Source: Paracoccus homiensis
GTDB taxonomy: Bacteria > Pseudomonadota > Alphaproteobacteria > Rhodobacterales > Rhodobacteraceae
Assembly: GCF_900111675.1 (NCBI RefSeq)
Contig: NZ_FOHO01000002.1
Location: forward strand, 62,001-126,000
DNA length: 64,000 nt
Direction of reading: 5' to 3'
In this document: positions 40,314-49,860 of the stretch, piece after piece
How positions within the stretch are numbered: the stretch's first letter is position 1
Layout: each line of letters opens with the position of its first letter
Translations under genes and position numbers: made by a program
The notes under the pieces: generated by a model
Databases searched by the model: none
The model's input: the letters and a program-made list of their open reading frames with translations, nothing else
What the model was told of the DNA's origin: nothing

Positions 40314-41168
40314 ATGAGCACGATCGACAATCTTCCCCCGCTGCGCGAGGTGATCGCACGCCACGACCTGCGTGCAAAGAAACAGCTGGGCCAGAACTTC
40401 CTTCTGGACCTGAACCTGACCGCGAAGATCGCCCGCAACGCCGGCGACATGTCCGGCTGTGACGTCCTCGAGATCGGCCCCGGTCCCGGCGGCCTGACCC
40501 GTGGCCTGCTGGCCGAAGGGGCGCGGCACGTCCTTGCCATCGAAAAGGACGCCCGCGCACTGCCCGCGCTTGCCGAAATCGCCGAAGCCTATCCCGGTCG
40601 CCTGACCGTGATCCATGGCGACGCGCTTCAGGTCGATCCGCTGGCGCATCTGACGCCCCCGATCCGCATCGCGGCCAACCTGCCCTACAATGTCGGGACC
40701 GAACTTCTGATCCGCTGGCTGACCCCCAAGGCCTGGCCGCCCTTCTGGGAATCGCTGACCCTGATGTTCCAGAAAGAGGTCGCCGAACGGATCACCGCCA
40801 AGCCCGGCTCGAAGGCCTATGGCCGTCTGGCGCTGCTGTCGCAATGGCGTGCCGATGCGCGGATCGTCATGTCCCTGCCCCCCGAGGCATTCGTGCCCGC
40901 GCCCAAGATCCACTCGGCGGTGGTGCATCTGACAGCCCTGCCCGAACCGCGCTATCCCGCCGATCCGACCGTTCTGTCCCAGGTGACCGCCGCCGCCTTC
41001 AATCAGCGGCGCAAGATGCTGCGCGCCTCGCTGCGTGGTCTGCATCCCGATATCGAAACCCTGTTGCAGGACGCGGGCATCGCCCCGACCGCCCGGGCAG
41101 AGGAAATCGATCTGGAACATTTCTGCGCGCTGGCCCGACATCTGCAACAGGCCCGAAGCGGGGGCTGA
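40314..41168 (+). CDS. rsmA: 16S rRNA (adenine1518/1519-N6)-dimethyltransferase
   Basis: RsmA (KsgA) dimethylates two adenines at the 3' end of 16S rRNA. The 284-residue protein has [11 protein letters not shown], the SAM motif [10 protein letters not shown] and the catalytic NLPY ([11 protein letters not shown]). It ends the lptF-lptG-lptD-surA-pdxA-rsmA run, though a 91-base gap with a hairpin repeat separates it from pdxA. Confidence 0.96.
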   Translation: MSTIDNLPPLREVIARHDLRAKKQLGQNFLLDLNLTAKIARNAGDMSGCDVLEIGPGPGGLTRGLLAEGARHVLAIEKDARALPALAEIAEAYPGRLTVIHGDALQVDPLAHLTPPIRIAANLPYNVGTELLIRWLTPKAWPPFWESLTLMFQKEVAERITAKPGSKAYGRLALLSQWRADARIVMSLPPEAFVPAPKIHSAVVHLTALPEPRYPADPTVLSQVTAAAFNQRRKMLRASLRGLHPDIETLLQDAGIAPTARAEEIDLEHFCALARHLQQARSGG

Positions 41169-41429
41169 CCCGCCGGGACCGGAGACGCCGCTATCGGCTG
41201 GCCGTCCCGACCACCGTGGACCCAGGCACGACGACATGGATCAGCATGATCGCCCGGTCCCTCCACAGGATGCCGACGACCAGCCAAAACCGTTCGCGGC
41301 ATAACCGAGGATCTGGAAGATCGCCGATGTCGGAAATGCCGGGTCCGGTTCGAACGCCGCAAGCCACCTCAAGCCGATGCGCCCACCCCGGTTCCACCAG
41401 CCCTGACCAGCGCCACTCTTTTTATTGTC
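41169..41429. other. non-coding gap, probably decayed sequence
   Basis: This 261-base stretch lies between rsmA and the LysR remnant. It contains no open frame with recognisable family motifs on either strand and no clear terminator. Together with the truncated gene that follows, it looks like eroded sequence. Confidence 0.4.
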
Positions 41430-41888
41430 ATGGCGTATCTTCGCCGGTCAGCTTGCCCTACCATGCTTGACGATTATGCTGCCTATGTTGGTCGGACCAG
41501 CCAGACGGACTGCGGTCGCAATCTGGTCGCTGGCGAAGATCTGCCCTTGGGTTTTGCGGCGCTGTCGCGGTTGACGCTTCCGCACGACACCCATGACCTG
41601 TGGCCGCAATTCATCACGGCGACGCAGGGGCCTGCCGCCCCCTTGCCGTCACGCGGGCTGCGGTTCAACCAGCTGACGCTTGCCCTTGATGCGGCATTGG
41701 CGGGTCAGGGCATCGCGCTGGCCCGTCGCCATTTGGTGCAGCGCGACCTGACCTTGGGACGCCTGATCCAACCGATCGGCGGCGCGCTTGAAGGCGGGCT
41801 GGATTTTCATCTGCTGACACCACGGCAAGGATCGTCACGGGCAAGCTTGCAGGTGCGGGATTGGATGCTTGGCTTGACCGACGCCTGA
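41430..41888 (+). pseudogene. LysR-type regulator remnant, C-terminal part of the effector domain
   Basis: The 152-codon frame ends with a recognisable GcvA-like LysR substrate-binding C-terminus: RFNQLTLALDAALAGQGIALARR, LGRLIQP, then a final helix ending DWML. The DNA-binding domain and the first half of the effector domain are missing, and the first 40 or so residues do not look like LysR. The start region is more AT-rich (a T-run just before the ATG) than its surroundings. It is most simply a decayed gene fragment; a stand-alone expressed protein is less likely. Confidence 0.65.
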
Positions 41889-41960
41889 TATCGCGCATCC
41901 GGTCAACGAAAAACGGGCCGCGACTGCGGCCCGTTGCGATTGTTGGTCCCGGAAAGGCGA

Positions 41961-42707
41961 TCAGCCCTGCTCGGCTTCCTTGCCCGGGGCCTCGCCCGCA
42001 TTGTCCTGCGCCTCGCCCTTGGGGGCGGCTTTGCGGCTACGGCCCGTCGGGCTGCGCGGCGTGCGCGGGCTGGACCGGCGGGCCGGCTTCTTGGTGGCAC
42101 CATCGCCTTCGGGCGTGTCCACCGGGCCGCTTTCCGCAGCGTCGGAAGCGACCGCATCGGGCAGCCCTTCGCCCGCAGGCTCGGCTGCCTCGCCCTCATC
42201 CTGTGCGCGGCGGCTGCGGGGGCGGCGGGCGGGCCGAGTTTCCTCTGCCTTCGGCGCTTCGACCGGCTGTTCGGCGCTTACGGCCGCAACCTCGGCCTGT
42301 GCCGGGCTGTCGTCACCACCATCGGCCTCAACCTGATCGCGGCGCTGATGGCCGTGATCGCGCGGGCCATTGTCGCGACCGCCATTGCCGTCGCGTTCGT
42401 CATTGCCGCCATGACGCTGATTGTGGTTGTTGTGCTGCTGCTGTTGCTGACGCTCGGCCATCTCGCGCTGCGCCTCACCCAGCATGCGGGTGTAATGCTC
42501 GGCATGCTGCAGAAAGCTTTGCTCGGCCACGCGGTCATTTGACAGCTGCGCGTCACGGGCAAGGGTCAGATACTTGTCGATGATCTGCTGGGGCGTACCC
42601 CGTACCTTGCCCTCGGGACCCGAGCTGTCAAAGACACGGTTGACGATATTCCCCAGCGAGCGCTGGCGGTTCGACTTGTTACGCGAACGGGATTTGGATG
42701 ATCTCAT
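41961..42707 (-). CDS. DUF4167 domain protein with long low-complexity tail
   Basis: The 248-residue protein starts with a basic leader (RSSKSRSRNKSNRQRS) and the conserved DUF4167 domain (about 18-95, including VFDSSGPEGKVRGT and QHAEHYTRML). The remainder is low-complexity: Gln/His/Asn-rich, then Ala/Glu/Pro-rich and Arg/Ser/Pro-rich. Function is unknown; the basic, disordered composition suggests RNA binding. It lies downstream of prmC on the same strand, the usual alphaproteobacterial position, about 250 bases away. Confidence 0.88.
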   Translation of the reverse strand: MRSSKSRSRNKSNRQRSLGNIVNRVFDSSGPEGKVRGTPQQIIDKYLTLARDAQLSNDRVAEQSFLQHAEHYTRMLGEAQREMAERQQQQQHNNHNQRHGGNDERDGNGGRDNGPRDHGHQRRDQVEADGGDDSPAQAEVAAVSAEQPVEAPKAEETRPARRPRSRRAQDEGEAAEPAGEGLPDAVASDAAESGPVDTPEGDGATKKPARRSSPRTPRSPTGRSRKAAPKGEAQDNAGEAPGKEAEQG

Positions 42708-42961
42708 CAGTCTGTCTGTCAGTGGTTCCAGGTTGGTCTGGACGGCGTTCAGGGCGGCTTTGGCGGCGTTTACCGCGCCTCGCCGTTCAGCCCTGCCTTG
42801 CACCAATGACCGCGAAGGACGCGGACGGTCGGTTTCGGCTATGAAAGGCTGACCCGTGCGGTGGCCTTTCGGCCCCGACACTTGGCTGACTAAACATGCA
42901 GCAGCCTTCGATACAAGGGAAATCTTGAAAGATTCCCGAAAAATGCCCGTTTCGGCAGATT

Positions 42962-43786
42962 TCAGGCCGGAAAATCAGCCTGAACGACGCGATCCCGCCC
43001 ATCCAGATCGGGCAGGACGCGCGTTTCCGCCCCCTGTGCCGCGAACATGGCGGCCACCGCAGGGCCCTGCGTCGGCCCGATCTCGACCAGAACATGACCG
43101 CCGGGGTTCAGATGCGCCCGCGCCCCGGCCGCGATCACGCGATAGGCGCCCAGCCCGTCGCCGCCATCGGTCAGGGCGCCATGCGGTTCCCAGTCGCGCA
43201 CATCGGGGGCCAGCCCCGCCATTTCCGACACTGCGATATAGGGCGGGTTGGACAGGATCAGGTCGAACCGCCCGTCGATCCCGTCATACCAGTCGGCCTG
43301 CTGAAACCGAGCCTCGACCCCGATGCGGCGGGCATTGTCGCGCGCGACCTTCAAAGCCGCGTCCGAAATATCGGTGCCCAGCCCCCGCGCCCCGCGCCGC
43401 GCCGCCAGCACCGAAATCAGGATCGCGCCGGTGCCGGTGCCCATGTCCAGAATATCGTGTCCCGGCAGCCGCAGCGCCGCATCGACCAGCGTTTCGGTAT
43501 CCGGCCGCGGGTCCAGCGTGTCCGCCGTCACCCGAAAGCGGTGGGCATAGAAATCGCGAAACCCGACGATCTGCGCCACCGGCTGATGCGCGGCACGCGC
43601 GGCGATGCCCTGCTGCATCCGGGCCAACTCGGCCTCGGACAGGTCGCGATCATCGGTCAGGCGCAGGCGCGACGGCTCGATCCCCAGCACCGCCGCAAGG
43701 ATGCGATCGGCATCGCGGGCCGCGCCTTCGATCCCCGCCCGGCGCAGCGCCTCGGCCCCTGCCACGCGGGCGGCGGACAGCCTCAT
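42962..43786 (-). CDS. prmC: peptide chain release factor N5-glutamine methyltransferase
   Basis: PrmC methylates the GGQ glutamine of release factors. The 274-residue protein has an N-terminal helical domain, the SAM motif DMGTGTGAI and the catalytic NPPY (LSNPPYI). Its start overlaps the prfA stop (ATGA), so enzyme and substrate are co-translated. Confidence 0.96.
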   Translation of the reverse strand: MRLSAARVAGAEALRRAGIEGAARDADRILAAVLGIEPSRLRLTDDRDLSEAELARMQQGIAARAAHQPVAQIVGFRDFYAHRFRVTADTLDPRPDTETLVDAALRLPGHDILDMGTGTGAILISVLAARRGARGLGTDISDAALKVARDNARRIGVEARFQQADWYDGIDGRFDLILSNPPYIAVSEMAGLAPDVRDWEPHGALTDGGDGLGAYRVIAAGARAHLNPGGHVLVEIGPTQGPAVAAMFAAQGAETRVLPDLDGRDRVVQADFPA

Positions 43787-44838
43787 TCCTGCGCCGCCAG
43801 CCGCGCCGCCTGATCATGGGCCGTCAGCGCATCGATGATTTCGGCCAGATCGCCCGCCATCACCCGATCCAGCGCATAAAGCGTCAGGTTGATGCGGTGA
43901 TCCGTCATCCGGCCTTGCGGGAAATTATAGGTCCGGATCCGTTCGCTGCGATCGCCCGAACCAACCTGACTTTTGCGATCGGCCGCGCGTTCGGCATCGG
44001 CCTTTTGCCGCTGCATGTCATACAGCCGCGCGCGCAGGACGGCCATCGCATTGGCGCGGTTCTGATGCTGCGACTTCTCGGAACTGGTAACCACGATCCC
44101 GGTCGGAATATGGGTGATCCTGACGGCCGAGTCGGTGGTGTTCACATGCTGCCCGCCCGCACCGCTTGCGCGCATGGTATCGATGCGGATGTCATTGGCG
44201 GGGATGTCGATCTGGGCATCCTCGGCAGCCTCGGGCAGGACGGCGACGGTGGCGGCGCTGGTATGGATCCGCCCCCCGGATTCGGTTTCCGGCACGCGCT
44301 GAACGCGATGCACGCCCGATTCGTATTTCAGCCGCGCAAAGACGCCGTCCCCCTCGATCCGGGCCACGGCCTCCTTGACGCCGCCCAGTTCCGTCTGCGC
44401 CAACTCCAGCAGCTGAAAGCTCCAGCCCTGGCCTTCGGCATGACGGCGATACATCGACAGCAGGTCGCCCGCGAACAACGCGGCCTCGTCCCCGCCGGTG
44501 CCGGGGCGGATCTCAAGAATGGCGGGCCGCGCATCGGCCGCATCCTTCGGCAGCAACGCGATGCGCAGATCCTGCTCCAGCGCGGGCAGCTCTTCTCGCA
44601 GGCGGGCCAGTTCATCCTCGGCCAGTTCGCGCATCTCGGGATCGGCCAGCATGGCCTGCGCCTCGGCCAGACCATCGCGCGCGGCGCGCCAGCGGTCGAT
44701 CTGATCGACGACCGGCTTCAGATCGGAATATTCGCGGCTGATCTGGGCGATCTTGTCAGGGGCCGAGCCCGCGTTCAGCTGCGCCTCGAGAAACTCGAAA
44801 CGCTGGATAATCTGGGCAAGGCGATCTTCTGGCAGCAT
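43783..44838 (-). CDS. prfA: peptide chain release factor 1
   Basis: RF1 ends translation at UAA and UAG. The 351-residue protein has the GGQ motif in [18 protein letters not shown] and the PAT-type codon-recognition region, here in a PETESGG context. It is immediately upstream of prmC. Confidence 0.97.
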   Translation of the reverse strand: MLPEDRLAQIIQRFEFLEAQLNAGSAPDKIAQISREYSDLKPVVDQIDRWRAARDGLAEAQAMLADPEMRELAEDELARLREELPALEQDLRIALLPKDAADARPAILEIRPGTGGDEAALFAGDLLSMYRRHAEGQGWSFQLLELAQTELGGVKEAVARIEGDGVFARLKYESGVHRVQRVPETESGGRIHTSAATVAVLPEAAEDAQIDIPANDIRIDTMRASGAGGQHVNTTDSAVRITHIPTGIVVTSSEKSQHQNRANAMAVLRARLYDMQRQKADAERAADRKSQVGSGDRSERIRTYNFPQGRMTDHRINLTLYALDRVMAGDLAEIIDALTAHDQAARLAAQE

Positions 44839-44926
44839 GACCGTCGATTACCCGCCCGGCCCGAAACTCACAAGCCATGACAAGCGCGACGGGCCGGGTG
44901 ACCACCCCTTGGCTGCACCTGTCATC

Positions 44927-45886
44927 TCAGCGACGGGTCCACCCGAACAACGCGATCAGCTCCATCGCGACATGGGCCCCCGCGATGGCGGTCGCCCCGG
45001 TCGTGTCATAGGGGGGCGACACCTCGACCACGTCGCCACCGATCAGGTCGACCCCGGCCAGTCCGCGCAACAGGGCCGCCGCCTGCCAGCTTGCCAGCCC
45101 GCCCCAGACCGGGGTCCCGGTGCCGGGCGCAAAGGCGGGGTCCAGCGCGTCGATATCGAAGGTGATATAGACCGGACGATCGCCGATCACCGCGCGCACC
45201 CTTTCCAGCGTGGCGTCGATGCCGTCGCGATGCACGCCCGGCGCATCCAGAATGGTGACGCCCAGTGTATCGGGATTGTCGGTCCGAATGCCGATGCTGA
45301 CACTGGCCGCAGGATCGACAACGCCTTCCTTGATCGCCTTGTACAGGAACGTTCCGTGATCGATCCGCTTGGGATCGTCATCCACCCATGTATCCGAATG
45401 CGCGTCGAACTGGATCAACGCGACAGGCCCCCGCCGTGCCGCCACGGCACGCAGGATCGGCAGGGTGATGAAGTGATCCCCGCCAAGCGTGATCGGCGCC
45501 GCGCCGCCATCCATGATCGCCCCGATATGCGCCTCGATCCGGCCCGGAACCTCGCTGGTATTGGCATAGTCAAAAGCCATGTCGCCGTAATCGACCACAT
45601 GCAGCAGACCCAGCGGATCATACCCCCAGCCATAGGGCGCATCAAAGGGCTGCAGGCTCGACGCCTCGCGAATGGCACGCGGACCGAACCGGGTGCCGGG
45701 CCGATGGGTCACCGCCTGATCGAAGGGAATGCCGGTCACCGCCAGATCGACCCCGCGCAGGTCCTTGGAATACCGGCGCCGCAGGAAACTGGTCGCCCCG
45801 CCGAATGCGTTCTCAAAGGACAACCCGCGCGGATCCTCGCGCGTGAAAGCCTGATCCACCTGCGTCTTCGCGTCTTCCAGGGCCAT
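44927..45886 (-). CDS. speB: agmatinase / ureohydrolase family protein
   Basis: The 319-residue enzyme belongs to the arginase/agmatinase family and would release urea from a guanidino compound such as agmatine. Dimanganese motifs are intact: GGDHFITLP, DAHSDTW and SFDIDALDP-like TFDIDALDPAFAPGTG. GGAG precedes the ATG at 45886. Substrate within the family (agmatine, guanidinobutyrate, guanidinopropionate) cannot be settled by motif alone. Urea produced could be used by the urease encoded in this window. Confidence 0.87.
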   Translation of the reverse strand: MALEDAKTQVDQAFTREDPRGLSFENAFGGATSFLRRRYSKDLRGVDLAVTGIPFDQAVTHRPGTRFGPRAIREASSLQPFDAPYGWGYDPLGLLHVVDYGDMAFDYANTSEVPGRIEAHIGAIMDGGAAPITLGGDHFITLPILRAVAARRGPVALIQFDAHSDTWVDDDPKRIDHGTFLYKAIKEGVVDPAASVSIGIRTDNPDTLGVTILDAPGVHRDGIDATLERVRAVIGDRPVYITFDIDALDPAFAPGTGTPVWGGLASWQAAALLRGLAGVDLIGGDVVEVSPPYDTTGATAIAGAHVAMELIALFGWTRR

Positions 45887-45964
45887 GACCCGCTCCTTTT
45901 CCCAGCGCGGGCAGACTGCCCAGCAACCGCCCGAACGGCAAGGGGCAACGACATCGCCGGCGAT

Positions 45965-46020
45965 CTTCTGTGCCGAAATATCCGCCGGGGGTACGGGGGT
46001 GGCAAACCCCCGCGGCGCGA
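45965..46020 (+). repeat. intergenic GC-rich repeat, copy C (GAAATA type)
   Basis: It reads CTTCTGTGCCGAAATATCC, then CGGGGGT, and a GGGGGT...AACCCCCG hairpin. It lies between speB and rpsF and shares its leading block with copies at 31210-31236 and 51088-51142. Confidence 0.65.
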
Positions 46021-46071
46021 CAAAGGCCGAATCACCTTGCATCTGCGGCATTCACCGCTATAAGACCGCAT

Positions 46072-46123
46072 CCTTCCGCCGAGATGTGTGAACCGCGCAA
46101 CCTCTCGTGGCGGGTGCGGAAGG
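46072..46123 (+). promoter_or_regulatory. structured rpsF leader, probable S6:S18 binding element
   Basis: CCTTCCG (46072-46078) pairs perfectly with CGGAAGG (46117-46123). Inside, CCGC (46093-46096) pairs with GCGG (46110-46113). An outer stem, large internal loop and inner hairpin with CCG match the general form of the S6:S18 autoregulatory leader known upstream of rpsF in other bacteria. The assignment is by position and secondary structure only. Confidence 0.55.
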
Positions 46124-46167
46124 TGTCATCCCGCCTATGAAGTGCGCCCGAAACCGAAAGGGATGCC

Positions 46168-46530
46168 ATGCCTCTGTACGAGCATGTGCTGATCGCCCGC
46201 CAAGACCTGTCGAACACGCAGGCCGAAGGGCTGATCGAACATTTCTCGACCGTGCTGGCCGACAATGGCGGCAAGGTCGTTGAGAACGAATACTGGGGTG
46301 TCCGCACCCTCGCCTACAAGATTAACAAGAACCGCAAGGGCCATTACGCCTTCCTGCGTTCGGACGCGCCCTCGGCCGCCGTTCAGGAAATGGAACGCCT
46401 GGCCCGCCTGCACGACGATGTCATGCGCGTCATGACCATCAAGGTCGAAGAGCACGAGGAAGGCCCCTCGGTGCAGATGCAAAAACGCGAAGAGCGTGGC
46501 GAACGCCGCGAACGTCGCGAGCGGAACTGA
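46168..46530 (+). CDS. rpsF: 30S ribosomal protein S6
   Basis: This 120-residue protein has the S6 N-terminus MPLYEHVLIARQDL and the YWGVRTLAYKI motif, with an Arg/Glu-rich tail. It starts the rpsF-rpsR-rplI operon. Confidence 0.98.
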   Translation: MPLYEHVLIARQDLSNTQAEGLIEHFSTVLADNGGKVVENEYWGVRTLAYKINKNRKGHYAFLRSDAPSAAVQEMERLARLHDDVMRVMTIKVEEHEEGPSVQMQKREERGERRERRERN

Positions 46531-46542
46531 GGAGTCTGACCC

Positions 46543-46770
46543 ATGGCGAACAAACCGTTCTTCCGTCGTCGCAAGGTCTGCCCGTTCTCGGGTGAGAACG
46601 CGCCGAAGATCGACTACAAAGACACCCGTCTGCTGCAGCGCTATATCAGCGAACGCGGCAAGATCGTGCCCTCGCGCATCACCGCCGTCTCGGCAAAGAA
46701 GCAGCGTGAACTGGCCCGCGCCATCAAGCGCGCCCGCTTCCTCGCCCTGCTGCCCTATGTCGTGAAATAA
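46543..46770 (+). CDS. rpsR: 30S ribosomal protein S18
   Basis: The 75-residue protein contains the S18 core [15 protein letters not shown] and [29 protein letters not shown] (named by its [11 protein letters not shown] core). It lies 12 bases after rpsF with GGAG upstream. Confidence 0.98.
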   Translation: MANKPFFRRRKVCPFSGENAPKIDYKDTRLLQRYISERGKIVPSRITAVSAKKQRELARAIKRARFLALLPYVVK

Positions 46771-46782
46771 GGAGACCTGATC

Positions 46783-47367
46783 ATGCAAGTCATCCTTTTG
46801 GAACGCGTGGCCAAGCTGGGCCAGATGGGCGAAGTGGTGAAGGTCAAGGAAGGTTACGCACGTAACTTCCTGCTGCCCCAGGGCAAGGCCCTGCGCGCCT
46901 CGGACGCCAACATCGCCGCTTTCGAGGACCGCAAGGTTCAGCTGGAAGCCCGCAACGCGGAAAGCAAGGGCGAGGCCGAAAAGGTCGCGGCCAAGCTGGA
47001 CGGCGAAACCTTCGTCATCATCCGCTCGGCTTCGGATGCCGGTGCGCTTTACGGTTCGGTCACGACCCGCGACGTCGCGGACACCGCGACCGAAGCAGGC
47101 TTCACGATCGAGCGTAAGCAGGTCGTGCTGGGCAACCCGATCAAGGATCTGGGTCTGCACACCGTCAGCGTCGTGCTGCACCCCGAAGTCACCGCCGAAG
47201 TGACCCTGAACGTCGCCCGCTCGAACGAAGAGGCCCAGCTGCAGGCACAGGGCAAGTCGATCCAGGATCTGGCAGCCGAGGCTGACGCCGAAGCCGAATT
47301 CGAGATCTCGGAACTGTTCGACGATATCGGTGGCGCATCGGACGACGACGGCGAAGACCGCGTCTGA
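46783..47367 (+). CDS. rplI: 50S ribosomal protein L9
   Basis: The 194-residue protein starts [16 protein letters not shown] and has the L9 signature [13 protein letters not shown]. An acidic C-terminal extension (about 150-194) is longer than the roughly 150 residues of E. coli L9, as is common in alphaproteobacteria. It ends the ribosomal operon. Confidence 0.98.
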   Translation: MQVILLERVAKLGQMGEVVKVKEGYARNFLLPQGKALRASDANIAAFEDRKVQLEARNAESKGEAEKVAAKLDGETFVIIRSASDAGALYGSVTTRDVADTATEAGFTIERKQVVLGNPIKDLGLHTVSVVLHPEVTAEVTLNVARSNEEAQLQAQGKSIQDLAAEADAEAEFEISELFDDIGGASDDDGEDRV

Positions 47368-47394
47368 TCCATCGCGATCGCCTGAAGTTCTTGA

Positions 47395-47421
47395 CCGCGC
47401 CGGGAAACCGGCGCGGTTTTT
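47395..47421 (+). terminator. intrinsic terminator after rplI
   Basis: A perfect 9-bp stem CCGCGCCGG/CCGGCGCGG (47395-47403 and 47408-47416) with a GAAA tetraloop is followed by TTTTT. It is the cleanest terminator in the window. Confidence 0.95.
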
Positions 47422-47527
47422 CATTCGTTCGGCTGCGGATTTGTTTCCGCCCCGATGGCGGATTAGACTGAGTTATGCGACACCGGCCGCAACGCTCGCG
47501 GACGGGCCCAACCGGAATGTGGTTTTC

Positions 47528-48487
47528 ATGGATGACGCCCTAAGCCGGCTCTTGGCCCGGCACGACTGGATCCTTGCCGACGGCGCCACGGGCACCGCAC
47601 TTCTGAACATGGGGCTGAAATCCAACGAACCGGCCGAGCTGTGGAACACCGACCATCCCGACCGGATCAGGGCGCTGTATCGCGGCGCGGTCGATGCCGG
47701 GTCAAGCCTGTTCCTGACCAACAGCTTTGGCGGCAATGCCAGCCGCCTGCGCCTGCATGGCGCGGCTGATCGCCTGCGCGACCTGAACCGCGCCGCCGCC
47801 GAACTGGGCCGCGAGGTCGCCGACAATGCCGGGCGCCCGGTCGTCGTCGCAGGCTCGATGGGCCCGACCGGCGACATCATGGCCCCGATGGGCAGCCTGA
47901 CCCACGAAGCTGCGGTGGCGCTGTTTCATGAACAGGCCGAGGCCCTGAAAGAAGGGGGCGCCGATGTGCTGTGGATCGAAACCCTCAGCAGCATCGAGGA
48001 ATTCCGCGCCGCCGCCGAGGCCGCGCGGCTGGCCGCAATGCCCTGGTGCGGCATGATGAGCTTTGACACCGCAGGCCGAACGATGATGGGGGTGACCTCG
48101 GTGCAGCTGGCCGCGCTGATCGACCGCCTGCCCTATCCACCGATCGCCTTCGGGGCGAATTGCGGTCTGGGCGTGTCGAACCTGCTGCGCAGCGTCAGCG
48201 GCTTCAAGGCGTCGGGCTGCGAACGCCCGATCATCGCCAAGGCCAATGCCGGCGTCCCGCATTTCGAGGCGGGCGACATCCATTATGACGGCACACCGCA
48301 GATGATGGCCGATTACGCCGTGCTGGCCCGCGATCTGGGCGTGCGGATCATCGGCGGCTGCTGCGGCACAACCCCCACGCATCTGCGCGCCATGCACGAG
48401 GCGCTGGAAACCCGCCCGAAGGGCCAGCGCCCCAGCCTTGAAACCATCGCCGACCGGCTGGGGGGCTTCAGCCCCGGTCATATCTAG
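47528..48487 (+). CDS. homocysteine S-methyltransferase family protein (betaine-homocysteine type)
   Basis: The 319-residue TIM-barrel enzyme has the family's zinc ligands in GANCGLG and the C-terminal GGCCGTTP, plus the N-terminal LADGATGTALL. It would methylate homocysteine to methionine; related genes in Rhodobacteraceae are annotated as betaine-homocysteine methyltransferase (bmt), but the methyl donor cannot be read from the sequence. The ATG at 47528 follows a 106-base gap after the rplI terminator. Its stop overlaps the end of the convergent radical SAM gene. Confidence 0.85.
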   Translation: MDDALSRLLARHDWILADGATGTALLNMGLKSNEPAELWNTDHPDRIRALYRGAVDAGSSLFLTNSFGGNASRLRLHGAADRLRDLNRAAAELGREVADNAGRPVVVAGSMGPTGDIMAPMGSLTHEAAVALFHEQAEALKEGGADVLWIETLSSIEEFRAAAEAARLAAMPWCGMMSFDTAGRTMMGVTSVQLAALIDRLPYPPIAFGANCGLGVSNLLRSVSGFKASGCERPIIAKANAGVPHFEAGDIHYDGTPQMMADYAVLARDLGVRIIGGCCGTTPTHLRAMHEALETRPKGQRPSLETIADRLGGFSPGHI

Positions 48488-49563
48488 AACAGCGACATCT
48501 GATCGCCCGCGCGCGGCGGCGGCCCGAAACGGCTGCTGTCCAGGGGCGGGCCTGCCTCGCGATATCCCAGCCGCTTGCGCGCCAGGCGAAAACGCTGCTG
48601 CGCCAGTTGCGCCTCGATCCCTTCGCCCTTGAACCGGGCCCCAAAGCGCGCGTCGTAATCCTTGCCGCCCCGCATCGCCTGCACCCGGTTCATGACATGT
48701 GCCGCCATATCGGGACGGTGCCTCTGCAACCAATCGCGAAACAGCGGTGCCACCTCATGGGGCAGGCGCAGGGCGATCATGCTGGCGGTGCTGGCCCCCG
48801 CCTCGCGTGCGGCGCCCAGAATCGCCTCGATCTCGGGCTCGGTCAGGACAGGTATCACCGGCGCCACCATCACCCGCACCGGCACCCCGGCCTTCGACAG
48901 ATCGCGAATCATGCGCAATCGCGTGGCGGGCGTGGGGGCGCGCGGCTCCATCGCGCGGGCCAATGCGGGATCCAGCGTGGTGATGCTGACCCCGACCGCG
49001 GCCTGATCCCGCGCGGCCAGTTCCGCCCACAGATCCAGATCCCGCAGCACCGTCTGCCCCCGCGTCACCAAGGTGACCGGATGGTTCCAGTCGCGCAGCA
49101 CCCGCAAGATGCCCGGCATGATCGCCAGCTTCGCCTCGACCGGCTGATAGGGATCGGTATTGGTGCCAAGCGCAATTGGCGCGACGCGATAGGACGGACG
49201 CGCCAGTTCCTTTTCCAGCAACTGCGCCGCATCGGGCTTGGCCGTGATCCGGGTTTCGAAATCCAGCCCCGGCGACAGGCCCAGATAGGCGTGGCTGGGC
49301 CGCGCATAGCAATAGATGCAGCCATGTTCACAGCCCCGATACGGGTTGATCGACCGATCAAAGGAAATATCGGGCGAACTGTTGCGCGTGATGATGCTGC
49401 GCGGGCGTTCGGTTACAACCTCGGTCCGCAGCAAGCGCTGTTCTTCGGGGATGTCCCAGCCATCCGCCTCCCGCACACGCTGATGCGGTTCGAATCGACC
49501 GTCAGGCCGTGTATCGGCCCCGCGCGCCTTCAACCGGTCATCGGGATCTTTGGGTGGCAGCAT
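48484..49563 (-). CDS. PA0069-family radical SAM protein
   Basis: This 359-residue protein has the radical SAM triad in GCEHGCIYCYARP, the SplB-like arrangement with PSHAYLGLSPG, and a SAM-binding region with GTNTDPYQP. The PA0069 family is of unknown function and related to spore photoproduct lyase-like repair enzymes. The extreme C-terminus is DQMSLF, resembling a sliding-clamp-binding motif. I start at the ATG at 49563; a TTG two codons earlier is possible and no strong ribosome site is visible. Confidence 0.85.
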   Translation of the reverse strand: MLPPKDPDDRLKARGADTRPDGRFEPHQRVREADGWDIPEEQRLLRTEVVTERPRSIITRNSSPDISFDRSINPYRGCEHGCIYCYARPSHAYLGLSPGLDFETRITAKPDAAQLLEKELARPSYRVAPIALGTNTDPYQPVEAKLAIMPGILRVLRDWNHPVTLVTRGQTVLRDLDLWAELAARDQAAVGVSITTLDPALARAMEPRAPTPATRLRMIRDLSKAGVPVRVMVAPVIPVLTEPEIEAILGAAREAGASTASMIALRLPHEVAPLFRDWLQRHRPDMAAHVMNRVQAMRGGKDYDARFGARFKGEGIEAQLAQQRFRLARKRLGYREAGPPLDSSRFGPPPRAGDQMSLF

Positions 49564-49689
49564 CCGCAAGAATTAGAACATACAACGAACACTTGCAACC
49601 CGTACCAGATTTGCCTGCGACAAATTGTACGGACCATCTTTCAACGCGGCCAGAACAGGCCCATATTCAAGGGTAAAGGAGGAAGCCCC

Positions 49690-49860
49690 ATGCCATTGCC
49701 GCATTTTCTTCTGTTGGTGGTTGCGACCATGCTGGCCGCTGCGGTGACTCTGTGGGTCAGCCTCTCGGCGGGGGTGCCATTGGTGGCTTTCGGGCTTCTG
49801 GCGCTTAGCGCGGCCGCCCTTCTGCATATCTCGCGCGGCGGCCACGACCACGATCGCTGA
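49690..49860 (+). CDS. 56-residue small membrane protein
   Basis: A strong AAAGGAGGAAG ribosome site precedes this short gene. The product has two hydrophobic helices (about 5-26 and 30-47) with hardly any loop and a polar tail RGGHDHDR. I recognise no family. It lies between the radical SAM gene (divergent) and the convergent HNH gene, whose stop codon starts at the next base. Confidence 0.72.
   Translation: MPLPHFLLLVVATMLAAAVTLWVSLSAGVPLVAFGLLALSAAALLHISRGGHDHDR

Noticed and set aside
47422..47527. Possible SAM- or SAH-type riboswitch before the homocysteine methyltransferase gene
   Set aside because: There are short GC pairings, but I could not find the conserved cores of SAM-II, SAH or SAM/SAH riboswitches.
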